64,000 bases of DNA. Origin: Gammaproteobacteria bacterium (GTDB lineage: Bacteria > Pseudomonadota > Gammaproteobacteria > Pseudomonadales > Azotimanducaceae_A). The DNA is taken from contig DUAT01000171.1 in the NCBI GenBank assembly GCA_012960755.1, positions 130,432 through 194,431 of the forward strand, given 5' to 3'. Shown piece after piece: positions 35,186 through 44,144 of the stretch (position 1 is its first letter; every line of letters starts with the position of its first letter). Both the position numbers and the translations under genes were made by a program. The notes beneath the pieces are model-generated. The model was not told where the DNA came from. It saw only the letters and a program-made list of their open reading frames with translations, and made no database searches.

Positions 35186-35697
35186 TGCTGCCTCCATTCA
35201 GCCACACCATATTGACCGGGACTTGACGAAATTTTAACGGTGTATGCCTCGATCCCCTTGCCCTGTAACTCGGCGTGAGCGACCAGCTTGTTTAAAAAAT
35301 AGTGAGAAAATTCTTCCACTGTTGTGTTGGCGATTGGCAGGATACTGACGTCGCGACGTAAAAAAGGAATGCGCTCATCATTAAACAAGGCAAAGACATA
35401 ATCTTCTTCTTTTGAAATCGAGAGGTGTGGAGAATTACCCGGCAAAATAACCTGTTCGTCGATCTCGTCACACATATCCCTGAGGATTTTTTTTAGGATT
35501 GCATAATCAAATAGCAGGCCATCATTGCCCAGGACCGCGGTGACGTGGCATTGAATCTGAAAGTTATGTCCATGCAGATTTTCACGCACAACCGACGAGA
35601 AAATTGTGAAATGGGCGATTGAAAAGTTTAGTGCTTGTTTTGAAATCTCGATTCGGCTGAGTCGGGTTTCTGTGTCTTTGCTCGGGCTATCACTCAA
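35182..35697 (-). CDS. 6-pyruvoyl/6-carboxy-tetrahydropterin synthase-like (PTPS)
   Basis: 171 residues read from a TTG start; no ATG or GTG is available near the N-terminus, so the start is uncertain. Zinc ligands His29 (SIAHFTIF), His42 and His44 (LHGHNF) are present, and the Glu/Asp/His second half has FSHYFLNKLVAH. The CxxxHGH catalytic Cys is replaced: the text is R38-E-N-L-H-G-H, with Glu39 beside it. QueD and eukaryotic PTPS rely on this Cys, so the reaction may differ, as in PTPS-III where Glu substitutes. It is coupled by ATGA to an SDR. Confidence 0.88.
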   Translation of the reverse strand: MSDSPSKDTETRLSRIEISKQALNFSIAHFTIFSSVVRENLHGHNFQIQCHVTAVLGNDGLLFDYAILKKILRDMCDEIDEQVILPGNSPHLSISKEEDYVFALFNDERIPFLRRDVSILPIANTTVEEFSHYFLNKLVAHAELQGKGIEAYTVKISSSPGQYGVAEWRQQ

Positions 35698-35829
35698 TGT
35701 TGCACTCTTGTACCGCGATTAAAGACTTGCATAGTAACCTATTTGATTGTACAGCGGGAAATGGTGCACTATTGCCTGACAAAATTGTTCGACTTTTAAA
35801 AACAAGCTTCGACAAATCAGGGAAATGCT

Positions 35830-36606
35830 ATGACATTATCAACATTAAGTCGCTCAGTTGCTGGCAAGGTTGTGATTGTAACAGGCGCCGCAAGCGGTAT
35901 GGGTCGAGCGACCGCACATTTATTTGCTGACGAAGGGGCGAAGGTTGCCGCCATCGATATTAATCAGCAACCCCTCGAAACCGTTGTTGGTGAAATGACT
36001 GCAGAAGGTTATGACGCAAAAGGCTGGGTGCTGGACCTTTCCGATTCAGATGCTATTCGGAGCGTGATCGCCGAAATTGCCGATCATTTTGGTGGCATCG
36101 ATATCCTGGTAAACAATGCGGGTATATCCATGTCGACACCGATTGACGAGCCAGAATATGTGGCCGCCTGGGACAAGACGTTCGCCGTGCTGCTGACTGC
36201 CCACGTACATACCATCAGGGCAGCGCTGCCTTATTTGAGAAAGTCAGAACATCCCAGAATTATCAACATTGCCTCGACGGAGGCACTTGGAGCGACCAAA
36301 TTTGGCAGCCAATATACCGCGGCAAAAACAGGTGTGGTTGGACTAACCCGTTCACTGGCGGTTGAACTGGGCCCGGAAGCAATTACGGTGAATTGTATTT
36401 GTCCCGGACCTATCAAAACCGGGATGACCCAGGCGATCCCCGATGAGCACAAGATTATTTTTGCGAAACGCAGGGTGGCTTTGCGTCGCTATGCCGAACC
36501 TGAAGAAGTTGCCCATGCAACCTTGTCATTCGCGTTACCGGCCGCCCAGTATATGACCGGGATTACCATGCCCGTTGACGGCGGCATGACCATCAAGAAT
36601 GCTTGA
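35830..36606 (+). CDS. Short-chain dehydrogenase/reductase
   Basis: 258 residues. Canonical SDR: TGAASGMGRATAHLFADEGA, the VNNAGIS motif, IINIAST with the catalytic Ser, YTAAKTGVVGLTRSLAVELGP with Tyr and Lys, and ICPGPIKTGMTQ. The C-terminal PAAQYMTGITMPVDGGMTIKNA is family-typical. It is NAD(P)-dependent and probably acts on a 3-hydroxyacyl or steroid-like alcohol. It is divergent from the PTPS gene across 132 bases and convergent with kynureninase. Confidence 0.9.
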   Translation: MTLSTLSRSVAGKVVIVTGAASGMGRATAHLFADEGAKVAAIDINQQPLETVVGEMTAEGYDAKGWVLDLSDSDAIRSVIAEIADHFGGIDILVNNAGISMSTPIDEPEYVAAWDKTFAVLLTAHVHTIRAALPYLRKSEHPRIINIASTEALGATKFGSQYTAAKTGVVGLTRSLAVELGPEAITVNCICPGPIKTGMTQAIPDEHKIIFAKRRVALRRYAEPEEVAHATLSFALPAAQYMTGITMPVDGGMTIKNA

Positions 36607-36613
36607 CCGGAAT

Positions 36614-36652
36614 GTTTAAGCAGAGTGTTTAAGCAGAGTTTTTAACCAGAGG
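36614..36652. repeat. 13-bp tandem repeat, three copies
   Basis: GTTTAAGCAGAGT is repeated exactly at 36614-36626 and 36627-36639, and a diverged third copy TTTTAACCAGAGG lies at 36640-36652. It fills the convergent space between the SDR and kynureninase stops. Confidence 0.75.
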
Positions 36653-36654
36653 AA

Positions 36655-37872
36655 TCAGGTAACCTGTTGCATCGCCTGAAATCGATCGGAGTGATAGAGT
36701 CCTGTCTTCATAACGTCAGCGAGAATGGCGGCGGCATCAACAACATCCTGATACCGAATGTACAAGGGTGCAAATCCGAATCGTATCAGGTCAGGCTCCC
36801 GGTAATCGCAAACAACGCCTCGCTCGATCATTGCCTGTACGATGGCATAAGCGTGCTCGTGTACCAGCGACACCTGACTACCGCGACGTTCAGCATCAAG
36901 GGGCGAGGCGACTCGCACAGACCCGAGATCTGGCTCTTGGGTAACCCGGTCGATGAACAGGTTTGTTAACTGCTTTGATTTGTTCCTGACTGCCGTTAAA
37001 TCGATTGCTTCCCAGATAGATATTGCGGCGTCCAGCGCTGAGAGTCCAAGGATACCCGGTGTGCCTGACAAATATTGTGCTATCCCTACGGCGGGTGTGT
37101 AGGCAGGATGAAAATCAAACGGTGCCTGGTGCCCCATCCAGCCACTCAGGGGCTGTTTGACCTTGTTCTGGTGTCTTTTATTAACGTACAGAAAGGCGGG
37201 TGCACCCGGACCGCCATTGAGGAATTTATAGCCACAACCTGCTGCAAAATCCACGTCGAGTGCATCGAGGCCAATCGGTACAACACCTACACTATGTGAA
37301 AGATCAAGCAGAACCATGGCTTCCTGTTCGTGTGCACATTGCGTTATCTTCGCAATATCGAGCAACTCACCCGTTCTAAAATTGACATGACTCAATAGTA
37401 CGATATTGGTGGAATTGTCTATGGCCGACAGCAAATGTTCTTCCGATAGTGCCATTACCAGCTCACACTTGTGTCGACCCAGTATCCCTTGCATACCTTG
37501 AATCATGTATAGATCTGTCGGAAAAGTATCTTTCATGGCAACAACTTTTACTCGATCCGGTTGTAGCAACAGCGCGGTTGCCAGCAACTTAAAAATATTC
37601 AGCGATACATTGTCAGTACAGATGACTTGTCCAGGTTTCGAGCCAACCAGGGGGGCAATTTTCTCGCCAACGATCCCTGGCAAATCTATCCATTGGTGCT
37701 TGTTCCAGCTGGATATCAGGTCTTGCCCCCACTCCGTACTGATTGTGGATTCCAGTCTTTGCTTGACGTCGATCAACAACGGTCCCAGGGAGTTGCCGTC
37801 CAGGTAGATAGCCTCCGGCAAGACAAACCGGTCGCGCCAGTGTTCGAGTGGATCGTCTATTTCAGTGATCAT
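36655..37872 (-). CDS. kynU: Kynureninase
   Basis: 405 residues, the usual length. PLP-binding Lys216 is in the GCGYKFLNGGPGAPAFLYV block, with the upstream LLDLSHSVGVVPI Asp/His motif and YLDGNSLGPLL at the N-terminus. It cleaves kynurenine to anthranilate and alanine, or hydroxykynurenine to hydroxyanthranilate. No other kynurenine-pathway gene (kynA, kynB) is in the window, so it works with genes elsewhere. It is convergent with the SDR and lies downstream of the enoyl-CoA hydratase gene, 36 bases away on the same strand. Confidence 0.94.
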   Translation of the reverse strand: MITEIDDPLEHWRDRFVLPEAIYLDGNSLGPLLIDVKQRLESTISTEWGQDLISSWNKHQWIDLPGIVGEKIAPLVGSKPGQVICTDNVSLNIFKLLATALLLQPDRVKVVAMKDTFPTDLYMIQGMQGILGRHKCELVMALSEEHLLSAIDNSTNIVLLSHVNFRTGELLDIAKITQCAHEQEAMVLLDLSHSVGVVPIGLDALDVDFAAGCGYKFLNGGPGAPAFLYVNKRHQNKVKQPLSGWMGHQAPFDFHPAYTPAVGIAQYLSGTPGILGLSALDAAISIWEAIDLTAVRNKSKQLTNLFIDRVTQEPDLGSVRVASPLDAERRGSQVSLVHEHAYAIVQAMIERGVVCDYREPDLIRFGFAPLYIRYQDVVDAAAILADVMKTGLYHSDRFQAMQQVT

Positions 37873-37908
37873 CGGGTATCTAAAGTGCCGGAGACTGGCA
37901 TATGTTGT

Positions 37909-38709
37909 TCAGGAGCGAAAATTCGGGTCTCTTCTTTCCTTCAAAGCCGCCACGCCCTCGGCAGCATCGGGACCCATAAAATTCAACATCTCGAAAGCCA
38001 GGCTCGCATCAAACGCGGGCGCTGCCTGGGTGACCCAGAGGTTTAGGGCCCGCTTCGTCAGTCGCGTGGCATCCCTCGGGCCTTTGGCAATCTTCTCAGC
38101 GACTTTCATCGCCTCATCCATCAATTGTTCCCGGGGTACTGACTTGCTGACCAGACCAATCTGGTCCGCCGTTTTTCCGTCAACAAAATCTGCTGTCAAC
38201 AGATAGTATTTCGCTTTTGCCAGGCCGCATAGCAATGGCCAGATGATATTTGCATGATCACCGGCGGCGACACCAAGCCGAATATGACCGTCAGTAATCC
38301 TGGCTTCTTCCGCCATCAAACTAATATCTGCCATCAACGCCACCGCCAGGCCTGCGCCCACCGCAACACCGTTGATTGCTGAAATGATGATCTTGGAACA
38401 CTGCGTCATCCGATAAACAATATCGCCTGCTTCACGAAAGGCGACTTTCATTTCATCATAGTTCTGTACCATCCCGCTGATCCAGTCCAGGTCGCCACCG
38501 GCAGAAAATGCCTTACCGGCACCGGTGACGATGACGACAGAAGTTTCCGCATCGTCCTCAATGTCGAGCCACACCCTGGATAGATGATTATGAAGTTTCG
38601 CATCGGTGGCGTTCATTGCCTCGGGACGATCAATCGTCATCAGCAGGACCCCGAAGTCTCGTCGTTCGAATGTTAAACCGGGGTATTTCTCAAACCAGTC
38701 ATCAGCCAT
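37909..38709 (-). CDS. Enoyl-CoA hydratase/isomerase
   Basis: 266 residues from an ATG behind AGAGGTGCG. Motifs: MTIDRPEAMNATDAKL, IVTGAGKAFSAGGDLDWISG at the first oxyanion loop, and AINGVAVGAGLAVALMADISLMAEEA at the second. GHIRLGVAAGDHANIIWPLLCGLAKAKYYLLTADF follows, with His in the usual catalytic-Glu stretch. It may be an atypical hydratase or isomerase. Kynureninase follows 36 bases later on the same strand, but the two functions do not obviously connect. Confidence 0.9.
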   Translation of the reverse strand: MADDWFEKYPGLTFERRDFGVLLMTIDRPEAMNATDAKLHNHLSRVWLDIEDDAETSVVIVTGAGKAFSAGGDLDWISGMVQNYDEMKVAFREAGDIVYRMTQCSKIIISAINGVAVGAGLAVALMADISLMAEEARITDGHIRLGVAAGDHANIIWPLLCGLAKAKYYLLTADFVDGKTADQIGLVSKSVPREQLMDEAMKVAEKIAKGPRDATRLTKRALNLWVTQAAPAFDASLAFEMLNFMGPDAAEGVAALKERRDPNFRS

Positions 38710-38852
38710 TACGCACCTCTACACGATGGTTAATCCGCCGTTGACGGATAGTTTCAGCCTGAAACAGGCTCTATCTATTCTGGCATCAAATCAGGAAGAT
38801 TGCCTTATCGCCAGGGAATTTTTCCTGGCCTCGCCAAGACGCGATGGGCTGC

Positions 38853-39848
38853 CTAGTCTCCCAGGAACATTTTCTGTATGGCGCTACGACTTGCCGGGGA
38901 TACGTTTCGTTGCGTTTGATAAGAGACGTGTTGAGAATTTGACCCATTGGGACTCAGCAGTATTCCCCACAGCGCGTCTATCTCGTTAGGGACGATGGAA
39001 TAGCGCATATCAATTACGAGATTCGGCCGACTGGCATCCATGGCGAGGTAGCCACCAGAGAACCAGGCGAAGCGTTCCAGATCACTGGCCTGCTGGCTGC
39101 CCGGGTCAAGCCAGGGCAAATCCCGCCTGATATCAAGTTTTCTGATGCGCTGACCGGGGTAAAATTTCGATTGGCGACCGGTTCTTATCGCATCGACATA
39201 ATAGTGACCATCGTATTCATAGATGATTTTCCAAACCAGCAGATTGCCAAAACCTGGCCTGGCCTCCAGAGAAACCGGTTGGTGGCCCCGGGATTGTGCC
39301 AGTTCAAGACCGAAAGCCTCGGCCCGGTCCCGCTGGACAACACCCATCAGCAGGTAGGCGAGTACCCACGCGATTCCGAGTCGGGCATAGAGGGGTTTTC
39401 GACTTCGGTAGGTTGCAACAACGAGTGCCACCAGTGGAATGGTAACAAATGGATCAACGACGGAGACATTGTTCCAGGCTATTCGAACATCAGAAAATGG
39501 CCAGAACAACTGCGTACCATAAGTCGTACAGGCATCGAGCAGAGCATGGGTGGAATAAGCCAGCAAGCAGACGACGTAGGATTGCTTAAAGTCCAGATTC
39601 TTTCGGGACCATCTGTAAAACAGCAGGCTGCAGATCAGTGCGCCAACCGGGATGAATATCAGGGAATGAGTAAATTGTCGGTGAAACTCAAGAAACATCA
39701 TCGGATCCGAGGGAGATCGAATAAAGACATCCATATCCGGTGCCATCCCTGCCAGGCAGGCCAGCCAGGTAGTGGTCGTTAACTTGTCTTTGTGGCTGAG
39801 AGACTGCGGCAGTGAAGCGCCCAGCGCGCCCTGGGTAATTGGATCCAT
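38853..39848 (-). CDS. Inner-membrane metal-dependent hydrolase, YdjM-like (DUF457)
   Basis: 331 residues from MDPITQGALGASLPQS at 39848, the family's standard start; the frame runs further upstream but without signal or similarity. It has several membrane segments and the HRQFTHSLIFIPVGALIC motif, followed by YSTHALLDACTTYGTQLFWPFS. Histidines and aspartates in these two blocks are the presumed metal ligands. Related E. coli YdjM is a LexA-regulated inner-membrane protein; no LexA box is seen here. It is divergent from the DsbA/HCCA pair by 92 bases. Confidence 0.88.
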   Translation of the reverse strand: MDPITQGALGASLPQSLSHKDKLTTTTWLACLAGMAPDMDVFIRSPSDPMMFLEFHRQFTHSLIFIPVGALICSLLFYRWSRKNLDFKQSYVVCLLAYSTHALLDACTTYGTQLFWPFSDVRIAWNNVSVVDPFVTIPLVALVVATYRSRKPLYARLGIAWVLAYLLMGVVQRDRAEAFGLELAQSRGHQPVSLEARPGFGNLLVWKIIYEYDGHYYVDAIRTGRQSKFYPGQRIRKLDIRRDLPWLDPGSQQASDLERFAWFSGGYLAMDASRPNLVIDMRYSIVPNEIDALWGILLSPNGSNSQHVSYQTQRNVSPASRSAIQKMFLGD

Positions 39849-39940
39849 GGAGCACAGGCTAGCGGCATCTGCGAAACATGACAAGTGAAGTCGGCCAGGT
39901 ATTGTTACAATGGCGATCTTTGGCTGATTGTGACCGTTAA

Positions 39941-40612
39941 ATGAAATCTCTTGAGGTTTACATCGACTACAAAAGTCCATATGCCTTTATCGCCAAGGAT
40001 CCGACTTACGCGCTGGAAGCAGAATTTGGAATTGAAATCGACTGGTATCCACTCACCCTGAACATCGGCAGCTACCTTGGCACGGCAAAAAAAAATGATA
40101 GCGGCAAGGTAGTTGAGAACAATCGATCTCCGAGGCAATGGATGGCGGTGAAATACGCTTACATGGATGCGCGAAGATACGCTTCCCTACGAGGTCTGAG
40201 CCTGAAGGGGACGCAGAAAATCTGGGATTCTTCACTCGCTGCAATCGGCATGCTCTGGGCGAAGGAACAAGACAGGTTAGCCCTGAAACGTTATACAGAT
40301 ATTACCTATGAGCGGTTCTGGCGTCGGGAACTGGATATTGAAAATATCGAGGTTGTTAACGGTGTTCTGGAGGAGGCAGGCGTGAATACCACGGGATTCG
40401 ATGTCTACCAGCAAAGTGAGGGTAGAATCATTCACGATGAGTTACAGGACGTCATACTGGACAAGGGATACTTTGGTGTCCCAACCTATGTGATTGATGG
40501 TGAAAGTTATTTCGGTCGCGAACACCTGCCAAGAGTGCGCTGGCATTTGGCGGGATGTCAGGGGCCTATTCCGGATATTGCCAACGACTCAGTTTTAGTC
40601 GGTAGTAAGTAA
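39941..40612 (+). CDS. DsbA/HCCA-isomerase-fold protein, copy 1
   Basis: 223 residues. It starts MKSLEVYIDYKSPYAFIA, the DFxSPYA-type motif of 2-hydroxychromene-2-carboxylate isomerases and kappa-class glutathione transferases. Serine stands where DsbA has CxxC, so it is not a disulfide oxidoreductase. The C-terminal YFGVPTYVIDGESYFGREHLPRVRWHL keeps the cis-Pro (VPT) and closing helix. It may use glutathione. Its TAA stop shares one base with the next start (TAATG), so the two genes are translationally coupled. Confidence 0.85.
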   Translation: MKSLEVYIDYKSPYAFIAKDPTYALEAEFGIEIDWYPLTLNIGSYLGTAKKNDSGKVVENNRSPRQWMAVKYAYMDARRYASLRGLSLKGTQKIWDSSLAAIGMLWAKEQDRLALKRYTDITYERFWRRELDIENIEVVNGVLEEAGVNTTGFDVYQQSEGRIIHDELQDVILDKGYFGVPTYVIDGESYFGREHLPRVRWHLAGCQGPIPDIANDSVLVGSK

Positions 40613-41247
40613 TGAAACAGCAGCTCACGATTCACCTGGATCTCTCGAGTCTCAGTGGATTCCTGTCAATGCAACCTACCCTGGATCTTGTCGAAGAGTT
40701 GCAGATTCCTGCTCAGTGGTTACCGGTGTCCGGTATTCTGGCTCGCCTCTCGAGTAAGCAGCCAAACCAGACAAGCGATGATCCCCTGGCTGCGTATAAG
40801 GCCAGGCGGGCCAAAGCCCGATTTCAGTTCGAACAGCGGGAACATCATCGAAATTGTCAGCGACTCGGCATCACTGAAGAACAGGGGCTCAGGCATTTTG
40901 ATGCAGAACAGGTGCACGTCGGCTTGCTGTACGTGAACCAGTTGGGTATCGATCCTCGTGACTATATTACAGGCGTGTACCGGGCAGGGTTTGCGCAAGA
41001 GAAAACACTGCAAACACCGGACGAGGTGGCTGAATTATTACAAGGGCTGGGAATAAGCGGGGCTGGATTTTTGGATTACCAGAAGACAGGCAAATTGGAA
41101 TTATCAGCGCTACAGCAGCAATTACTGGAACAGAGCATTTTTGATTCCCCAGCCTATCTATACCAGGGAGAACGCTACCATGGTCGGCAGCATCTGCCGC
41201 TGCTGCGTTGGACTATAGAAGGATCAAAAGGAGACCCGCCAGTCTAA
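40612..41247 (+). CDS. DsbA/HCCA-isomerase-fold protein, copy 2
   Basis: 211 residues and a diverged paralogue of the gene before it: DLSSLSGFLSMQPTLDL replaces the SPYA motif, and IFDSPAYLYQGERYHGRQHLPLLRWTI aligns with the first copy's end. The middle helical domain is conserved, but the active-site Ser region is changed. The pair probably forms a heterodimer or works on one substrate. Nearby genes do not reveal it. The next gene downstream is a decayed hydrolase on the opposite strand. Confidence 0.82.
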   Translation: MKQQLTIHLDLSSLSGFLSMQPTLDLVEELQIPAQWLPVSGILARLSSKQPNQTSDDPLAAYKARRAKARFQFEQREHHRNCQRLGITEEQGLRHFDAEQVHVGLLYVNQLGIDPRDYITGVYRAGFAQEKTLQTPDEVAELLQGLGISGAGFLDYQKTGKLELSALQQQLLEQSIFDSPAYLYQGERYHGRQHLPLLRWTIEGSKGDPPV

Positions 41248-41248
41248 C

Positions 41249-41906
41249 TCAGCCAGCGGTTGAGTACTTATCGAGGCGCGCTTTAAGTGCATCGGTGATT
41301 TTATATTTGGCTGGATTGTACCAGGGGAAAAGAGAGTTGATATACCTGTGACCCCCGGCGATCAGTTTCCAACGACATGCTGAAATACGTCGAAAGCGAC
41401 AGTCCTGTGTTCTATCTCCTCAAGGCCGTGCCAGTCCAGAAACTCTTCCCAGCCTTTTCATAAGCCCCGGTCTCCTTCTCTGTTTGCGCCTGCCTTGGCA
41501 GCCGCGCAGGTCATGGACTCGAATCCCTCAGCGTAGGCAAGATTAAACGCCATCGACTCGGATTCAAGAAAGCGCTCGTAGTCTGCTGTTAAGTCAGCCT
41601 CAATTCGAAGGAGCTTGGCTGCTGTTTCATCGTCGAATTTTGAACGGATAATTGCATTCAGACGGGCGTGATTACGGTAGTGATTCCCTTTCTGCTGGCA
41701 AAGCGCTTCATATCTTCCAACACCGCTTCATCGTCAACATGATCCCAGGCCTTCAACATCATTCGAATCAGCTATGGCTCCAGATATGGCATGGTCAACG
41801 AAAAAGCAGCGATGAGCAACGATACCCTTGGCATGGACGGAATTGCGTAGAGACTGGTATCTTCCGGAAATTCGAAATCAATTTTGCGGACCAGGATTTC
41901 TGACAT
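41249..41906 (-). pseudogene. COG3687-type metal-dependent hydrolase, decayed
   Basis: From ATG 41906 the minus strand reads MSEILVRKIDFEFPED then a stop codon after MPYLEP. It continues MMLKAWDHVDDEAVLEDMKRF, shifts frame near NHYRNHARLNAII, then has a TGA before [26 protein letters not shown]. It ends FPWYNPAKYKITDALKARLD and TGA. The order and text match the PF10118/COG3687 predicted metal-dependent hydrolases, whose HGxEExEH ligands are still visible. Multiple stops and shifts make it a pseudogene. Confidence 0.82.
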
Positions 41907-41996
41907 TTTAATTCAACCATGGCGGAGACTTTGAATAGATTTATGATGGCGGATTATTGTGGAACTACGTTAATAACTCAAAAGGCGTGATGAGTC

Positions 41997-42566
41997 ATGA
42001 AAAAATCCAAACTACGCTGGTCAGCAATATGCGTATTCCTCTCTCTGTCGATCCAGGCTAATGGCCAGGAAGGCGGGCTTACGCCCCAGGAATTGCTGAC
42101 ATCGCTGGTGGGTTCATGGGAAGGCACCTGTCGCACCTGGTTTCGGCCAGGCCAACTCAGTGACGAGTCCAGTATCAGCGGTGAATTCCAGTTCATACCT
42201 GCCGGGCAGTTTTTACGACACACCTATCAAGGGCAGATCCAGGGGCGACCACGTGTTGGGGAGGAGATGATTGCGTTTAATTCCGTAAAAAAGGAGTTCC
42301 AGTCCTCGTGGGTGGATGATTTCCATATGAACTATGGCATCCTGTTTTCAGAAGGAGAAGGTACTCAAAACGGTTTTGTGGTTGTCGGCAAATATGCTGT
42401 GGGTCCCGACCAGCCGTCCTGGGGCTGGAAGACGGTGTTTGAGCTGAAAGACAAAAATCATCTCGTTATCACGGCGTATAATGTCCAGCCTGATGGTGGA
42501 GAAGCCATGGCTGTCGAAACAAAGTACAGGCGCAAGAGGCCGTTACAAAGAAGGAATTGGTTGTGA
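41997..42566 (+). CDS. Exported DUF1579-like protein
   Basis: 189 residues. A signal peptide of about 23 residues (KKSKLRWSAICVFLSLSIQA) precedes a lipocalin-like beta-barrel text: LVGSWEGTCRTWFRPGQLSDESSISGEFQFIPAG, then QGRPRVGEEMIAFNSVKKEFQSSWVDDFHMNYGILFSEG. This is the DUF1579 pattern. No catalytic motif; the role is unknown and may be ligand carriage. Its TGA overlaps the GTG start of the next gene (GTGA), indicating co-translation with the MhpD-like enzyme. Confidence 0.78.
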   Translation: MKKSKLRWSAICVFLSLSIQANGQEGGLTPQELLTSLVGSWEGTCRTWFRPGQLSDESSISGEFQFIPAGQFLRHTYQGQIQGRPRVGEEMIAFNSVKKEFQSSWVDDFHMNYGILFSEGEGTQNGFVVVGKYAVGPDQPSWGWKTVFELKDKNHLVITAYNVQPDGGEAMAVETKYRRKRPLQRRNWL

Positions 42567-43333
42567 CTTTATCGTTAGACGAATTTGCCCAAAAGATGTT
42601 TGTGGCCAGACAACACAATGTTCGTAAGCCCCTCTTGAGCGAGGTATTCCCCGATGCAGATGAGACGATTGCCTATGAAATTCAAAAAGAATTTGTCAAC
42701 CTGATTCAAGAGGTGGACCAGATCTCCGGCTTTAAAGCTGCCTTATCGAACCCCGTTGCCCAGGAAATGTTCAGTGCCTCTGGACCTGCCAGTGGCATCC
42801 TGTTTGCCTCCGGAGCCTACTCGTCAGGCGACACACTGGAGATGGGCAGGTTCGTCACACCGGTGCTCGAAACAGAGATTGGGTTTCGGGTTGGCCAGAC
42901 GATTGAGAATTCCGGCGGACCGTTGACCCGGCAAACACTCCTGGATTCAATTGATGCTACCTTGCCCATGATGGAAGTTGCAGATGTGGGGTTTACTGAA
43001 CGATTGTCATCCGCAACGGACCTGATTGCGGGTAACAGTGGTTCTGCCGGTTACATAGTTGGCACGGCGGCATCCAATGCAAATCTTGATGAGGTCAAAG
43101 TGACGTTTGTAAAAGATGGCGAGGAACTTGGAGCCGGAAAGGGGGGCGATGCCATGGGTAGTCAAATAGATTCCCTGTTATGGCTGGTAAACCAGATATT
43201 GAGCCAGGGTTATGATATTAACTCGGGTGCATATCTGATGACAGGTTCCCTGGGTAGAATTTACCCGGCACAGGTTGGGAAGTTTGTTGCGGATTATGGT
43301 GAGTTTGGAGAAATATCTTTCTGTTTTGAGTAA
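42563..43333 (+). CDS. MhpD/2-oxopent-4-enoate hydratase-like FAH-superfamily protein
   Basis: 256 residues from GTG 42563, 7 bases behind AAGGA and overlapping the previous stop as GTGA. The text ETIAYEIQKEFVNL, SGFKAALSNP, FVTPVLETEIGFRVG with the Glu-x-Glu metal ligands, and LIAGNSGSAGYIVG is that of the 2-keto-4-pentenoate hydratase/decarboxylase group. These hydrate or decarboxylate 2-oxo acids in aromatic meta-cleavage pathways. No extradiol dioxygenase gene is beside it, so the pathway is unknown. Confidence 0.85.
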   Translation: MTLSLDEFAQKMFVARQHNVRKPLLSEVFPDADETIAYEIQKEFVNLIQEVDQISGFKAALSNPVAQEMFSASGPASGILFASGAYSSGDTLEMGRFVTPVLETEIGFRVGQTIENSGGPLTRQTLLDSIDATLPMMEVADVGFTERLSSATDLIAGNSGSAGYIVGTAASNANLDEVKVTFVKDGEELGAGKGGDAMGSQIDSLLWLVNQILSQGYDINSGAYLMTGSLGRIYPAQVGKFVADYGEFGEISFCFE

Positions 43334-43371
43334 CAACATCATACAAGTCAGTAGTGAGAAAGGAGAATAGG

Positions 43372-44022
43372 ATGAAGAAACTTACTCTGGGCGCGGTCCT
43401 GTATCCCGGGTTTGAATTGCTGGACATGTTCGGTCCTCTGGAAATGTTCACCACATTACCCCCGGAAATGTTACAGGTAGTCATGGTGGCACAACACAAA
43501 GGCCCGGTCACTGCGGGCTCTATGTCCCAGGCACCTATGCCTTCGGTGATAGCGGAATATGATTTCACTGATGCGCCCCAGCTGGATTTGATTCTGTTGC
43601 CCGGTGGCATGGGTACTATCCCTGAACTGGAAAATGAAGTTCTGTTGCAGTTCCTGAGAGAACGTGCCGCCAAAGCTCAGATTACTTCCTCGGTTTGTTC
43701 GGGTTCAGCCCTGCTTGCCAGGGCGGGAATTCTGGACGGCCGTCGGGCAACTTCCAACAAGCAGTTTTTTTCGTTAGCGGTGAGTAGCTCCGACAAGGTT
43801 GAGTGGGTAGAGCGGGCGAGGTGGGTCGATGATGGCAATGTTGTTACATCCTCAGGCGTTTCTGCGGGAATGGATATGGCTCTGGCGATTATCGCCCGCC
43901 TGTTTGGGAATGAAACGGCAGAAAAAATATCAAATGGCGCGGAATACACCTGGCATCGCGATGCGGATGAAGACCCGTTTGCAGATCAGCTTAACAGCAT
44001 GGCGAATACCCTGGAAAGTTGA
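43372..44022 (+). CDS. DJ-1/PfpI family protein
   Basis: 216 residues from ATG 43372, behind AAGGAGAA. The nucleophile Cys109 sits in TSSVCSGSALLARAGILDGRRATSNKQFF, with the conserved Glu in the first helix (GPLEMF) and LILLPGGMG before it. This is the GATase1-like type related to isonitrile hydratase and the N-terminal domain of AraC regulators, but it has no DNA-binding domain. It could act as a hydratase or glyoxalase-like enzyme. It follows the MhpD-like gene by 38 bases on the same strand. Confidence 0.88.
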   Translation: MKKLTLGAVLYPGFELLDMFGPLEMFTTLPPEMLQVVMVAQHKGPVTAGSMSQAPMPSVIAEYDFTDAPQLDLILLPGGMGTIPELENEVLLQFLRERAAKAQITSSVCSGSALLARAGILDGRRATSNKQFFSLAVSSSDKVEWVERARWVDDGNVVTSSGVSAGMDMALAIIARLFGNETAEKISNGAEYTWHRDADEDPFADQLNSMANTLES

Positions 44023-44144
44023 TTGGTCAGTGGTATTGATTGGCATCTGACGAATACAAAAGTGCCATAAGAAAAATTTGTCTTTCAAGACGCCACAGGG
44101 CTATGATCGAAGTCAAACCTAATAGCTGATTAGAGGCGCGTGGT

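Noticed and set aside
36655..38709. Kynurenine operon
   Set aside because: Only kynureninase is present; the neighbouring enoyl-CoA hydratase has no known part in that path.
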